Source of the DNA: Candidatus Gemmiger faecavium
GTDB lineage: Bacteria; Bacillota; Clostridia; Oscillospirales; Ruminococcaceae
NCBI GenBank assembly: GCA_019114415.1
Contig: DXFO01000038.1
Location: forward strand, 1 to 64,000
Length of the DNA stretch: 64,000 bases
Direction of reading: 5' to 3'
Shown here: positions 9,359 through 18,851 of the stretch, one piece after another
Numbering within the stretch: the first letter of the stretch is position 1
Layout of the letters: each line of letters starts with the position of its first letter
The notes under the pieces: generated by a model
The model's database searches: none
The model's input: the letters and a program-made list of their open reading frames with translations, nothing else
What the model was told of the DNA's origin: nothing
Program-made: the position numbers and the translations under genes

Positions 9359-10453
9359 ATGAAGTCCAAAGCACAGCCCGCCCGCTGGGGCGGCCGTTTG
9401 GGAAAAGCTGTCGCTTTTGCCGCCATCACGGTGGCATTGTGTCTTGCGTTCAACTTCCTGCTGGTGGACGATGTGCATTCTTACTCGCGGGTCATGCTTG
9501 ACGAGCTGTATGCTCAAAGCGGACAGATCGATACGCTGTTTCTGGGAGCTTCCCACTGTTACCGGAGTTTTGACCCTGCCGTTGTAGACGAGGAACTGGG
9601 GACGCACAGCTTCAATGCCGGAACTTCCCAGCAGCTTCCGGACGGTTCCTATTATCTTCTTCTGGAAGCCGCAGAGCACAACGATCTGGATACCGTATAT
9701 CTGGAAATGTTCTACACCGGCTATAACCAGCAGAAGTCCAGCGACGTTCCGCTTGCCTGTTATCTGCTTACCGATTATATGCCGGCCACCTCCTTCAACC
9801 GGTATGAGTACCTGTGGGAGATGGGTGGTCCGGCCGCCTTTGCGGACCTGATTTTCCCGGCACGGCATACCATCGCAAGCCCGGACGAGATCCCCGAACT
9901 GTGGATCGCAAAGCTGACCGATGGCTATGAGGTAGGCAACTACAAATATGTGACCTACCCTAACGAGGAAGAGTACCGGGGCAACGGTTTTGTGTATACC
10001 TACGGCGTCACGCCATACGGGTACGGTCCCATTTTGGAGGTCGATCCTCAGGCTCCGATGTCTGATTTCGGGCTTACTTACCTCGAGCGAATCACCGAAT
10101 TCTGCGCGGAAAATGAGATCCGGCTGGTACTTGTGACGGCTCCGGTTCCGAATGCTTTCTGCGCAAATACCGCCAATTATCAGGCATATCTATCCGCCGT
10201 GCAGGACTATGCTGATGCCCACGGGCTTGAATTCTGGGATTTCACGCTTTATCGCGATGCGGAAAACATTAATATGGACGTGGATGCTTTTGCCGATGCC
10301 CACCACTTGAACGGGGAAGGCGCCGAGCGTTTTACGCCTGTCTTTTGCGATGTTGTCAAGGCCAGAGAGAACGGCGTTCCTGTGGAAGAACTGTTCTTTG
10401 GTTCTCTGGAGGAAAAGCTGGCATCTGCACCGGACGGTACCTACGGTCTGTAA
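9359..10453 (+). CDS. SGNH-like / AlgJ-DltD-like membrane-anchored protein
   Basis: N-terminal TM segment, TLFLGASHCYRSFDPAVVDEELG motif, C-terminal D-x-x-H-like DAHHLNGEGAERFT. Located directly upstream of an MBOAT gene. Confidence 0.6.
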   Translation: MKSKAQPARWGGRLGKAVAFAAITVALCLAFNFLLVDDVHSYSRVMLDELYAQSGQIDTLFLGASHCYRSFDPAVVDEELGTHSFNAGTSQQLPDGSYYLLLEAAEHNDLDTVYLEMFYTGYNQQKSSDVPLACYLLTDYMPATSFNRYEYLWEMGGPAAFADLIFPARHTIASPDEIPELWIAKLTDGYEVGNYKYVTYPNEEEYRGNGFVYTYGVTPYGYGPILEVDPQAPMSDFGLTYLERITEFCAENEIRLVLVTAPVPNAFCANTANYQAYLSAVQDYADAHGLEFWDFTLYRDAENINMDVDAFADAHHLNGEGAERFTPVFCDVVKARENGVPVEELFFGSLEEKLASAPDGTYGL

Positions 10454-10589
10454 GGGGTAACGTCAGAAAACGCGAACCATATCCGGCAACAATTTTGCGG
10501 AAGCTGCTTTATAAACAAAAGCTGCTGTGTCCGCTTTGCGTTCAGAACTTTGCGGCTTTGTATGGAATCGCGCAGAATAGGGGAGCTCT

Positions 10590-12068
10590 ATGTTTTCAGT
10601 CAACGCGCCTGGATTTTTTGTCTTAATGGCGGTCCTTTTGCTGATCTGGTATCGGCTGCCGGCTTCCAAACGCTGGTATGCCATGCTCAGCGCAGGGATC
10701 GTGTTTTACCTGTCGCTGGATATTCCCGGCTTTTTCGTACTGCTTGTTTCAGCGCTGGTCGTCTGGTTCTGCGCAAGGCGTGCAGGGCCGAAGGCCCCCG
10801 GTAACTCTCAGTTGTGGTTCGGTTTGGGCCTTGCCGCTGCGCTGGGACCGCTGCTTTTGCTGAAATATTACGCCATGATGGCCGGGACCATCAACGGCCT
10901 GTTTGGGTTCCGGCTTTGGAGTGGAAGCCTTCTTCAGCCTCTTGGCCTTGCATATTACAGTCTGCAGCTGACCGGTTATCTGCTGGATGTCCGCCGCGGA
11001 GACATAGAAGCAGAACCCCGGTTTGCCAGGCTCTTTTGCTACGCATCCTTTTTTCTTTCCATCACGCAGGGGCCTTTCAATCGCTATCACGACCTGATGC
11101 CCCGTCTGGATGCAACACCGGATTTTGACGTAAGCCGCCTGCAGTACGGTGCTATGCGCTGTGCCTGGGGTTATTTCAAGAAATACGCCATCGCTGAGCG
11201 GGCGGCCACCGTTGTGGACACCGCCTTTTCCCGGCCCGCAGACATGGATATCTCTCAGTTGATTTTCGGCGTCGTGGTGTTCGCGTTCCAGCTCTACGCA
11301 GACTTTTCCGGATACACTGATATTGTGTTGGGCGCCGGAGAAATGCTGGGTTTGAAACTGCCCGAAAACTTCCGGCAGCCCTATTTTGCCTCCGCCATCG
11401 GCGAGTTTTGGGAACGCTGGCACATTTCTCTGTCCTCCTGGCTGCGGGATTATATCTTTGAACCGCTGGCATGGAACGGCTGGTTTGCACGTCTGCCGGT
11501 TGTGGGCAGGTTCTTCACCAAGCCGCCGGTCAACATCAGTCTGCTGCTGACTTTTCTGGTCAGTGGATTCTGGCACGGGGCGGCCTGGACCTATGTTGTC
11601 TGGGGTCTGCTGAACGGTGCCTATCAGGTCGTCAGCGGTTTGACCCGGCGCTGGCGCAAAAAGACCTGGAAGCGTCTCAAAGTTCCTGCCAAAAGCAAGG
11701 CACACCATGTGTTCCGTGTGGTGTTCGTGTTTGTATTCATCTGTATCGGATATGTCTTTTTCCGGGCGGAGAGCCTTGGCGCGGCCCTCAACTACTTTGC
11801 CTGTATGGGGGCGCGGGTGGAATTCACGGTGTTCTCCCGTTATTGGGAACTGGGGATTTCCAGCCGCCTGGATCTGCTTTTGCTCCTTGCCGGCATTGCG
11901 GCCCTTATCGCCGTCGACGTTCTGCATGAACGCGGCTGGCAGATCCGCAAAAAGATCCTTTCCAGTCCGCTTCCCGTACGCTGGTGCATTTATGAATGCG
12001 CGATCTTCGCTTTCCTGCTCATGGGACGTTTCTTGTCGGAAGGTTCTTTCCTGTACGCCCGCTTCTGA
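10590..12068 (+). CDS. MBOAT family O-acyltransferase (AlgI/DltB-like)
   Basis: Polytopic protein with ITQGPFNRY, ADFSGYTDIVLGAGEMLG, PYFASAIGEFWERWHISLSSWLRDYIFEPL and SGFWHGAAWTYVVWG motifs. Confidence 0.92.
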   Translation: MFSVNAPGFFVLMAVLLLIWYRLPASKRWYAMLSAGIVFYLSLDIPGFFVLLVSALVVWFCARRAGPKAPGNSQLWFGLGLAAALGPLLLLKYYAMMAGTINGLFGFRLWSGSLLQPLGLAYYSLQLTGYLLDVRRGDIEAEPRFARLFCYASFFLSITQGPFNRYHDLMPRLDATPDFDVSRLQYGAMRCAWGYFKKYAIAERAATVVDTAFSRPADMDISQLIFGVVVFAFQLYADFSGYTDIVLGAGEMLGLKLPENFRQPYFASAIGEFWERWHISLSSWLRDYIFEPLAWNGWFARLPVVGRFFTKPPVNISLLLTFLVSGFWHGAAWTYVVWGLLNGAYQVVSGLTRRWRKKTWKRLKVPAKSKAHHVFRVVFVFVFICIGYVFFRAESLGAALNYFACMGARVEFTVFSRYWELGISSRLDLLLLLAGIAALIAVDVLHERGWQIRKKILSSPLPVRWCIYECAIFAFLLMGRFLSEGSFLYARF

Positions 12069-12098
12069 GATATCCCAAGCACACAATCTAATCTAATC

Positions 12099-12139
12099 GG
12101 CTCCCTGCCATGCAGTTTTGCACGGCAGGGAGCCTTTTT
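12099..12139 (+). terminator. Intrinsic terminator after MBOAT gene
   Basis: GGCTCCCTGCC...GGCAGGGAGCC hairpin followed by TTTTT. Confidence 0.88.
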
Positions 12140-12224
12140 GCTGCCCGCCGCCAGGACAGGCAGTTCTATCTTTCCCGCAGTGGACATACAGTGTTGGTGT
12201 AAACCCCAATGCGAGGTGAGAACA

Positions 12225-13112
12225 ATGGACGAGTATTATACTCTGATCAAAAAGCTTCCGGAGCCTTTCCGGACCGAGTTGTCCGGGCTCAATACCCAGA
12301 TCGCCCCTTTTGTTCAGGAGATCCGCCTGCGTGCGGGACAACCTGTCATGTTCACCATGAAAGGGAAACTGTCTCCCTGCATCAAATATCTGCCCCGGGC
12401 AGGGCATTGCCAGCGTGTGCCGCAGGAGTCGATCCAGGCCTGCTTTCTGGCTCTTTGCCGCCACTCCGCCTATGCGTATGAGGAGGAACTGTCCCAGGGG
12501 TTCTTTACCATTCCCGGAGGCAGCCGTGTGGGGGTGGCAGGTACCAAGGGCGCCTCCGGCTTTGCAGTAGTAACATCTCTCAACCTGCGTGTTGCACGCT
12601 GGATCACCTGTGAGATCCCGCCCCAGGTACTGCGGCCGCTTTCCGCTTTGTCGGGGGGAATCCTGGTGGCCGGGGTCCCGGGCAGCGGAAAAACTACGTT
12701 TCTGCGCAGCATGATCCAGTATCTGAGCCAGAGCGACCGTGTTTTCTGCGTTGTGGATGAGCGGGGAGAACTGCTGTGGGGCAGTTCCGAAGGGCTGCCC
12801 AAAGATCGCAACATCGCGTGTGACGTTTACACCCAGCACCGCAAATCCCAGGCCATCTGCATGGCCCTGCGCTGCATGAATCCCCAGGCTATCATCTGCG
12901 ATGAGCTTGGCACGGAGGACGATGCCGCCGCACTGGAAGCTGGTTTGGCGTCCGGGGTTGTGTTTCTGGCATCGGTCCACTGCGACCGCATGGAAAACCT
13001 GGAGAAAAAGCCTCAGCTGGCCCGGCTGCTGCACACGGGGGCGTTTGACACAGCGGTCTTTCTGGACGGGCGTTCCCACCCCGGCGTAGTGGAACGGGTG
13101 GTGCAGCTGTGA
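12225..13112 (+). CDS. spoIIIAA: Stage III sporulation protein AA
   Basis: ATPase with GGILVAGVPGSGKTTFLRSM Walker A and VVDERGEL; first gene of a recognisable spoIIIA operon. Confidence 0.93.
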   Translation: MDEYYTLIKKLPEPFRTELSGLNTQIAPFVQEIRLRAGQPVMFTMKGKLSPCIKYLPRAGHCQRVPQESIQACFLALCRHSAYAYEEELSQGFFTIPGGSRVGVAGTKGASGFAVVTSLNLRVARWITCEIPPQVLRPLSALSGGILVAGVPGSGKTTFLRSMIQYLSQSDRVFCVVDERGELLWGSSEGLPKDRNIACDVYTQHRKSQAICMALRCMNPQAIICDELGTEDDAAALEAGLASGVVFLASVHCDRMENLEKKPQLARLLHTGAFDTAVFLDGRSHPGVVERVVQL

Positions 13113-13582
13113 CGGCCGTGCTGTGTCTGACTGGCGGTATACTTCTGGTGGTATGCGGAGCGGGAGTCGGTTTTGTACTGGCGCAGGCAGAGCGGGAAAA
13201 GTGGCGCAGCGCCCATGCTTTTTCCCGGCTGCTTCAATACGCGGAGGACTCCATCCGGTATAAAGCTGTCCCTGCCGAAGAAGTGCTGCGCGCCGCTGCG
13301 GCTTATCCCGAATTTGCCCGTCTTGGGCTTGGCAGCTGTTCACGCTTTGGAGAGCTTGCGGTGCCGCGGTCTTTCGGTGACGCCATGGGCAGGGAACTGC
13401 GGGACAATCTGTTCTCTCTGGAAGCCTGCGGCCGGGAATCCGCCTGCAAAACGATAGAAGGTATGATCCTTCTGTGCCGCTCTCGAGAAGATATTCTAGA
13501 ACAGAACGCTCAAAATGTTATGCGGCTGTATCCCAGGCTGGGCGGCTGCATTGGCGCATTGGCAGCGATCCTGCTGATATGA
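13109..13582 (+). CDS. spoIIIAB: Stage III sporulation protein AB
   Basis: Position between AA and AC; single N-terminal TM; translationally overlaps spoIIIAA. Confidence 0.85.
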   Translation: MTAVLCLTGGILLVVCGAGVGFVLAQAEREKWRSAHAFSRLLQYAEDSIRYKAVPAEEVLRAAAAYPEFARLGLGSCSRFGELAVPRSFGDAMGRELRDNLFSLEACGRESACKTIEGMILLCRSREDILEQNAQNVMRLYPRLGGCIGALAAILLI

Positions 13583-13608
13583 CCATAAAAGAATAGGAGC
13601 GGCCGGTT

Positions 13609-13803
13609 ATGGACATTGATCTGGTGTTTAAGATCGCCGCCACGGGGATTATTGTGGCTGTGCTCAATCAGCTTCTGATCCGGTCCGGACGGGAGGATCA
13701 GGCCATGATGACCACCCTGGCCGGATTGATCGTTGTGCTGACAATGTTGGTGGGGCAGATCAGCGATCTGTTCGTCCTCATCAAGGCACTGTTTGATCTG
13801 TAA
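13609..13803 (+). CDS. spoIIIAC: Stage III sporulation protein AC
   Basis: 64 aa two-TM protein, DLVFKIAATGIIVAVLNQLLIRSGREDQAMM. Confidence 0.9.
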   Translation: MDIDLVFKIAATGIIVAVLNQLLIRSGREDQAMMTTLAGLIVVLTMLVGQISDLFVLIKALFDL

Positions 13804-13823
13804 GATTACTGCGATGGTTTGTT

Positions 13824-14204
13824 ATGTTGATCATAAAAGTTGCCTCACTGGCGCTTGTGACCTGCTCGATCACGCTGGTTTTGAAAAAAGAACAGCCCGC
13901 ATACGCGTTTTTGGCATCCACCTGCGGCGCCGTCTGCCTTATGCTTCTGGCGGCGGAACACATAACGCCGCTGCTGGACTGGATACATACCCTGTCGGAT
14001 TACGGCATCGCCGAAAATGCTTCGTATCTTCTTCAGGTGCTGGGCATTGCATTGGTCGCGCAATTTGCTGCGGACCTCTGCCGGGAAGCGGGGCTGTCGG
14101 CGGCCGCATCCGCGGTCGACCTGTGCGGGCGGCTGCTGGCACTGATGCAGGCGGTTCCGATGCTGCAAAGCCTGTTATCCTCTTTTTCTGGCTTCTTGCA
14201 ATAA
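13824..14204 (+). CDS. spoIIIAD: Stage III sporulation protein AD
   Basis: Small multi-TM protein in syntenic position, IIKVASLALVTCSITLVLKKEQPAYAFL. Confidence 0.88.
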   Translation: MLIIKVASLALVTCSITLVLKKEQPAYAFLASTCGAVCLMLLAAEHITPLLDWIHTLSDYGIAENASYLLQVLGIALVAQFAADLCREAGLSAAASAVDLCGRLLALMQAVPMLQSLLSSFSGFLQ

Positions 14205-15235
14205 TGACCGCGCTGGTATTGCTGGCCCCTACGGCCCATGCCGCAGAGATTCCGGACACCGCGCAGGATATTCTGGAAGAAAGCGGACTGGATGGCAGCG
14301 AGACCGGGCAGGACTGGGAATTTGGCGATATTCTGGACAGCGCCGCCGGCCTTTTCCGCAACGAATCCGGCAAACCTCTGCGTTTTGCCGCCCAGGCTTT
14401 ATTCTATCTTTCCATTGCCTGCGGTGTCGGACTTGTGGCACAGGGCGGAGCATGGAAAAAGTGTATCGACGCGGTTTCCGTTTTGGGATTTGGAGCGCTG
14501 GGGCTTTCTGCCATGATGGATCTGATCGGCCGCGTCGGCAATACAGCGGCGGAAAGCCAGACTTACCTGGTAGGGTTCATCCCAGTATATTCCGCCGTTT
14601 TGTCCCTGTGCGGACAGACAACGGGTGCTGCGGTGTACAGCGGCATGTTTTTTTCCATGTCGACTTTTTTATCCATGGCCATTGAGAAGTTCCTTTTGCC
14701 CGTCATGCAGATTTATTTCTGCTTTTCCGTATCCGCGGCACTGTGGGGGAACCCCGGAATCGAGGACGCCGCAAAACTGTTCTCCCGCTGTATGTCCTGG
14801 CTGCTCAAAGGCTGCGGGACGCTGTTCTCCTTTGTGCTGGGATTGCAGGGGATTCTGGCCGGCAACAGTGACTCCGCCGCACTGCGCATCGGGAAAAGCG
14901 TTCTGTCGGGAGCTCTGCCTGTTGTAGGAGACGCCGCGGCCGCCGCGTTGGAAAGCACCGTGGCGACGGTGCGCCTGCTCAAAGGCTCGCTTGCCCTGGC
15001 GGCAGTCATCGTTCTGGCTGCGTCTTTTTTACCAGTATTGCTGCACTGTACACTCTACTTTCTGGCCTTTTCTGTCTCCGGCATTCTGGCGTCAGCCAGC
15101 GGGCAGCGGCAATGCGGTCAGCTCTGCCGGTTGTTTGCCGACGGCACCCGCCTGTGCGGCTCACTCCTGACACTGTACTTTTTTATGGTTCTGCTCTCTA
15201 CGCTTCTGCTTTTACTTTTGGGAAACGGGGGATGA
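14204..15235 (+). CDS. spoIIIAE: Stage III sporulation protein AE
   Basis: Syntenic position; polytopic with periplasmic-type N-terminus. ATG at 14204 overlaps the spoIIIAD stop (ATAATGA). The longer ORF back to 13793 only reads through spoIIIAD in another frame. Confidence 0.85.
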   Translation: MTALVLLAPTAHAAEIPDTAQDILEESGLDGSETGQDWEFGDILDSAAGLFRNESGKPLRFAAQALFYLSIACGVGLVAQGGAWKKCIDAVSVLGFGALGLSAMMDLIGRVGNTAAESQTYLVGFIPVYSAVLSLCGQTTGAAVYSGMFFSMSTFLSMAIEKFLLPVMQIYFCFSVSAALWGNPGIEDAAKLFSRCMSWLLKGCGTLFSFVLGLQGILAGNSDSAALRIGKSVLSGALPVVGDAAAAALESTVATVRLLKGSLALAAVIVLAASFLPVLLHCTLYFLAFSVSGILASASGQRQCGQLCRLFADGTRLCGSLLTLYFFMVLLSTLLLLLLGNGG

Positions 15236-15238
15236 TGT

Positions 15239-15670
15239 GTGGATACCCTGAAAAACCTTGCCCTGGGCATATGCATCCTATGTGCAGCCGGGGGCGTGAT
15301 TCAAATATTTTGGCCGGACAATTCCTACAAACCGGTCATAAATACCGTTTTAGTGCTGTATATTATAACGTCGGTGCTTCAAATGCGCGGTGTCGGAACG
15401 TGGCAGGTTCCCGAGCTGAACTGGCAAGACCCAAACAGCGACAATACGGATTACAGAGAATATGCCGCTCAGCTCGCCCAGGAAGCGTCGGTGCAGGCTT
15501 TGCAGGATATCTTGCAGGAACAGGACATTGATGCCCGGATCGAACTGCAGGACGATGTCTGCCGGGTATATCTGCCGGACGGCACTGACGCGCAGCAAGC
15601 TGAACGCATCCTGGAAGAAAACAGCGGCACTATGCCTTACGAAATCGTCGAGGGAGGTGAGGAGCCGTGA
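15239..15670 (+). CDS. spoIIIAF: Stage III sporulation protein AF
   Basis: Syntenic position; two N-terminal TM helices followed by a soluble domain. Confidence 0.85.
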   Translation: MDTLKNLALGICILCAAGGVIQIFWPDNSYKPVINTVLVLYIITSVLQMRGVGTWQVPELNWQDPNSDNTDYREYAAQLAQEASVQALQDILQEQDIDARIELQDDVCRVYLPDGTDAQQAERILEENSGTMPYEIVEGGEEP

Positions 15671-16200
15671 TTTCTTCGCTATGCAAGACGCTGCGGGAGA
15701 GATTGGGCGGCGACAAACGGCTGCTCAACTGGATCGTTCTTGCCGGTATTGCGGGGATGGTGCTCATTGCGCTCTCGGAATGGCTGCCCGATCCGCAGAC
15801 AGAAGCAGTCACCGAGCAAGAGGAGCCCACTGCGTCTACCGTATCCGATTATGAGGCAGATCTGGAACAGCGCCTGGAAGCGCTGATCTGCCAGGTGGAG
15901 GGAGCGGGGGAGGCTCGTGTGATGGTCACTCTGTCCACATCGGAGTATATCGTTTATGCCACGGACAGCGAGACTCATGCCGACGGAAGCAGCCGCCAGG
16001 AGCACCTGCTTCTGGATGAAGAGGCAGCGGAGCCGGCGCTTGTAGAAACGACCCGGACACCGGAGATACAGGGCGTCGCCGTACTGTGTACCGGCGCAGA
16101 AAGTCCCGATGTCCAGGCCAAAGTCACACAAATCGTACAGGTCCTGACCGGGATCGGTGCCAACCGCATCACGGTGGAACGCATGGCACAGCAGGGATGA
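15667..16200 (+). CDS. spoIIIAG: Stage III sporulation protein AG
   Basis: Syntenic; single TM then YEADLEQRLEALICQVEGAGEARVMVTL (ring-building-motif-like). Confidence 0.88.
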   Translation: MISSLCKTLRERLGGDKRLLNWIVLAGIAGMVLIALSEWLPDPQTEAVTEQEEPTASTVSDYEADLEQRLEALICQVEGAGEARVMVTLSTSEYIVYATDSETHADGSSRQEHLLLDEEAAEPALVETTRTPEIQGVAVLCTGAESPDVQAKVTQIVQVLTGIGANRITVERMAQQG

Positions 16201-16251
16201 CTCTGCCGCGCCGGAAGCCATTGATCTTACTGACATAAGGAGGAAACCGTT

Positions 16252-16917
16252 ATGAAAGTCAAACAGGCAGGGCGGGGCATGACCATGCTGGCACTGACGG
16301 CGGCATTGGGGGCCGCCGTATATCTGAACTGGTCTTTTTCCCAACAGACACCCCAGACGATCTCAGCCGACGACACCGCGCAGGATGCGGTCTCGGTCTC
16401 CGCCGAGGCTGATGCGGAGACCCAGGCCGTCCAGGGCGAAGCGGAAGATACCGTGGCCGTATATGACCCCCTGACCGCTGAAGACGAGACTGTAAGCCAG
16501 GAGACCGCAGACAAAAACTACGGGGAAGCCCAGCTCGTCAGCGTCAGCGAGGATACCGGCGACGAATTCTTTGAATCTGCACGCCTGTCCCGCGAAAAGA
16601 GCCGGGATGAGGCACTGGATACCATCGAGAAAACACTGAAAAATTCTTCGCTTTCCGACGAGGAAAAGCAGACGATGACCGATACCCTGAAAGCGCAGAT
16701 CACCAATATCGAAACCGAGAGCGAGCTGGAGACTTTGATCAAGGCCAAGGGCTTTGTAGACTGCGTCGTGATGCTGGACGGGACCTCCGCCAACGTGACT
16801 GTCATGACGGAAAACGACGCCCTGACCGCTGCCGAGGTCACCAAGATCCGGGACATCATTCTGTCCAAATGCGGTGAGATCAAGGCCCAGGACATTACCG
16901 TGGTGGAAGTCAAATAA
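16252..16917 (+). CDS. spoIIIAH: Stage III sporulation protein AH
   Basis: Single TM; LSREKSRDEALDTIEKTL and KGFVDCVVMLDGTSANVTV typical of SpoIIIAH. Confidence 0.9.
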   Translation: MKVKQAGRGMTMLALTAALGAAVYLNWSFSQQTPQTISADDTAQDAVSVSAEADAETQAVQGEAEDTVAVYDPLTAEDETVSQETADKNYGEAQLVSVSEDTGDEFFESARLSREKSRDEALDTIEKTLKNSSLSDEEKQTMTDTLKAQITNIETESELETLIKAKGFVDCVVMLDGTSANVTVMTENDALTAAEVTKIRDIILSKCGEIKAQDITVVEVK

Positions 16918-16956
16918 CTGCCGCGGAAAACCGCGCAGACCGGCGTTTGGATTTGG

Positions 16957-16985
16957 TTGCAAAGCCGTGCAATTTGTGGTACACT
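16957..16985 (+). promoter_or_regulatory. Predicted sigma-A promoter for asp23-nusB
   Basis: TTGCAA (16957-16962), 17-nt spacer, TACACT (16980-16985). Confidence 0.55.
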
Positions 16986-17079
16986 AATTTATACTTTGAT
17001 ACCGCAATACGGCAACCAAAATGTGCAGGGCGCGGCGCTTGACAGCCGCGAACATCCTGCGGCTAGGAGGCAACTGGAA

Positions 17080-17442
17080 ATGGATGTACGCAATACCGCG
17101 GGCGGCAGCCTGCAAATTTCCCTGGAGGTCGTTGCCAAGATCGCGCGCCTTGCTGCGCTTGAAGTGGACGACGTAGCCGAGGTTTCCAGTGGCAGCAATC
17201 AAAGCGTGCGCGGTCTTTTGAGCAAGACCAGCCTGCAGAAGGACGTTGACGTTGAGATGAAAGACGGCGTCGCGGTTGTTACCATCCACGTGATCCCGGT
17301 GTACGGCAGCAAGGTTATGCGCGTTTGCCAGAAGGTACAGGAAAACGTCAAGCAGACGATCCAGAACATGACCGGCATTACGGTGTCCCGCGTCAATGTT
17401 GTGGCCGCCGGACTTGCCGAGCCTGCGCCGGTCGAAGAATAA
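17080..17442 (+). CDS. Asp23/Gls24 family envelope stress response protein
   Basis: GGSLQISLEVVAKIARLAALEVDDVAEVS and VPVYGSKVMRVCQKVQENVKQTIQNMTGITVSRVNV. Confidence 0.93.
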   Translation: MDVRNTAGGSLQISLEVVAKIARLAALEVDDVAEVSSGSNQSVRGLLSKTSLQKDVDVEMKDGVAVVTIHVIPVYGSKVMRVCQKVQENVKQTIQNMTGITVSRVNVVAAGLAEPAPVEE

Positions 17443-17460
17443 AGATAAAGAAGAGGAATT

Positions 17461-17910
17461 ATGGAAGGAAATGCAGTGACCCGCCGCGAAGCGCGGGAAA
17501 GCGCTTTTCTTGCTGCGTTCTCGGCGACGTTCCAGCCGGAAGAGCGGCAGGAGGCTATCCGCGATTGCAGCGAGATGCAGGAAGTAACTCAGGACACCTT
17601 TACCGTGCAGCTCCTGCGAGCAATGGAGCAGCATGCAGAGGAAATTGACGAAACCATTACCGCTCATCTGAAAGGGTGGACGCTCAGCCGTCTGCCCCGT
17701 GTCAGCCTGACGGCTCTTCGTCTGGCGCTGGCGGAAATGCTTTACGGCAATGAGCAAAAGCCTGCCGTCGCCATCAATGAGGCGGTTGAACTTGTAAAAA
17801 AATACGGCGACGAAAACGACTATCAATTTGTCAACGGACTGCTTGGCACCGTGGCTCGTGAGCAGGCCGGGGCGGAGGACGCCGCCGCACCCGATCCGGA
17901 AACATGCTGA
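17461..17910 (+). CDS. nusB: Transcription antitermination factor NusB
   Basis: TRREARESAFLAAFS N-terminus and VAINEAVELVKKYGDENDYQFVNGLLG. Confidence 0.92.
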   Translation: MEGNAVTRREARESAFLAAFSATFQPEERQEAIRDCSEMQEVTQDTFTVQLLRAMEQHAEEIDETITAHLKGWTLSRLPRVSLTALRLALAEMLYGNEQKPAVAINEAVELVKKYGDENDYQFVNGLLGTVAREQAGAEDAAAPDPETC

Positions 17911-18851
17911 CGCTCGGGATCGATACCAGCAATTACGCAACCTCTCTGGCCGTGTTCGACACGGATGCCGGAGAGGTTGTTTGCGATGCCAAGAAATTTC
18001 TGCCGGTCCGCCCCGGGCAACTCGGTCTGCGCCAATGCGATGCGGTATTTCATCACACCGCCGCCCTGCCTGCCATGCTGGAAGAACTTTCTGAAAAAGT
18101 CGATCTCACCGCCATTGGTGCGGTGGGCGTTTCCGCCCGCCCCCGTCCGGTAGAGAAGTCTTATATGCCTTGTTTTCTGACCGGTGTCAGCGCAGCTACC
18201 GCCTTTTCTCTTGCCCGCGGCATTCCTTTGATCCAATCGACCCATCAGGAAGGGCATATTGCGGCGGCTTTGTTTGCCGCTTCCGGCAGTGAGCTGTTTG
18301 CCGGTCCGGTTCTTGTTTTCCATATTTCCGGCGGCACGACGGACCTTCTGTACTGTGAAGATGCACGTCCTTTGCAGTGTCTTGGAACAAGCGGCGATCT
18401 GTACGCCGGTCAGGCGGTGGACCGCCTGGGCGTGAAGCTCGGGTACGCTTTCCCCGCCGGAGCCCAGGTGAGCGAGCTGGCAGCAAAATGTACGGAGGAC
18501 ATCCGCCCCAAAGTCAGTGTCAAGGACATGACCTGCAGCTTTTCCGGGCTGGAAAATCAGTGTACCAAGCTGTTGAACGAGGGAAAATCGCCCGAATACG
18601 TATGCAAATACTGCCTCCTGTGTGTTGCGGAAACGCTTCGCCGCATGGCCAATGCCGCACGTAAGCAGTATTCCGAACTGCCCGTCGTATTTGCCGGCGG
18701 CGTCATGAGCAGCGAGATCGTCAGAGACTATCTTACCGCCCGGATGCATAATGTGAGTTTTGTTCCCGGGAAATTTGCCAGTGACAACGCGATCGGCATT
18801 TCCATCCTCGCCGCTAAGGGGGTATCTGCATGGCCGACTACATCGATGTAA
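17904..18851 (+). CDS. TsaD/Kae1-like (peptidase M22 family) paralog
   Basis: LGIDTSNYATSLAVFD N-terminus, HxxxH (THQEGHIAAAL), VFHISGGTTDLLY, VFAGGVMSSEIV and SDNAIGIS. The N-terminus departs from the canonical TsaD GIETSCDET. Confidence 0.8.
   Translation: MLTLGIDTSNYATSLAVFDTDAGEVVCDAKKFLPVRPGQLGLRQCDAVFHHTAALPAMLEELSEKVDLTAIGAVGVSARPRPVEKSYMPCFLTGVSAATAFSLARGIPLIQSTHQEGHIAAALFAASGSELFAGPVLVFHISGGTTDLLYCEDARPLQCLGTSGDLYAGQAVDRLGVKLGYAFPAGAQVSELAAKCTEDIRPKVSVKDMTCSFSGLENQCTKLLNEGKSPEYVCKYCLLCVAETLRRMANAARKQYSELPVVFAGGVMSSEIVRDYLTARMHNVSFVPGKFASDNAIGISILAAKGVSAWPTTSM

Noticed and set aside
7521-9374. 617-aa minus-strand ORF
   Set aside because: Antisense shadow of the FkbH-like gene.
13793-14203. 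N-terminal extension of the spoIIIAE reading frame
   Set aside because: It overlaps all of spoIIIAD in a different frame; the ATG at 14204 overlapping the spoIIIAD stop is the plausible start.
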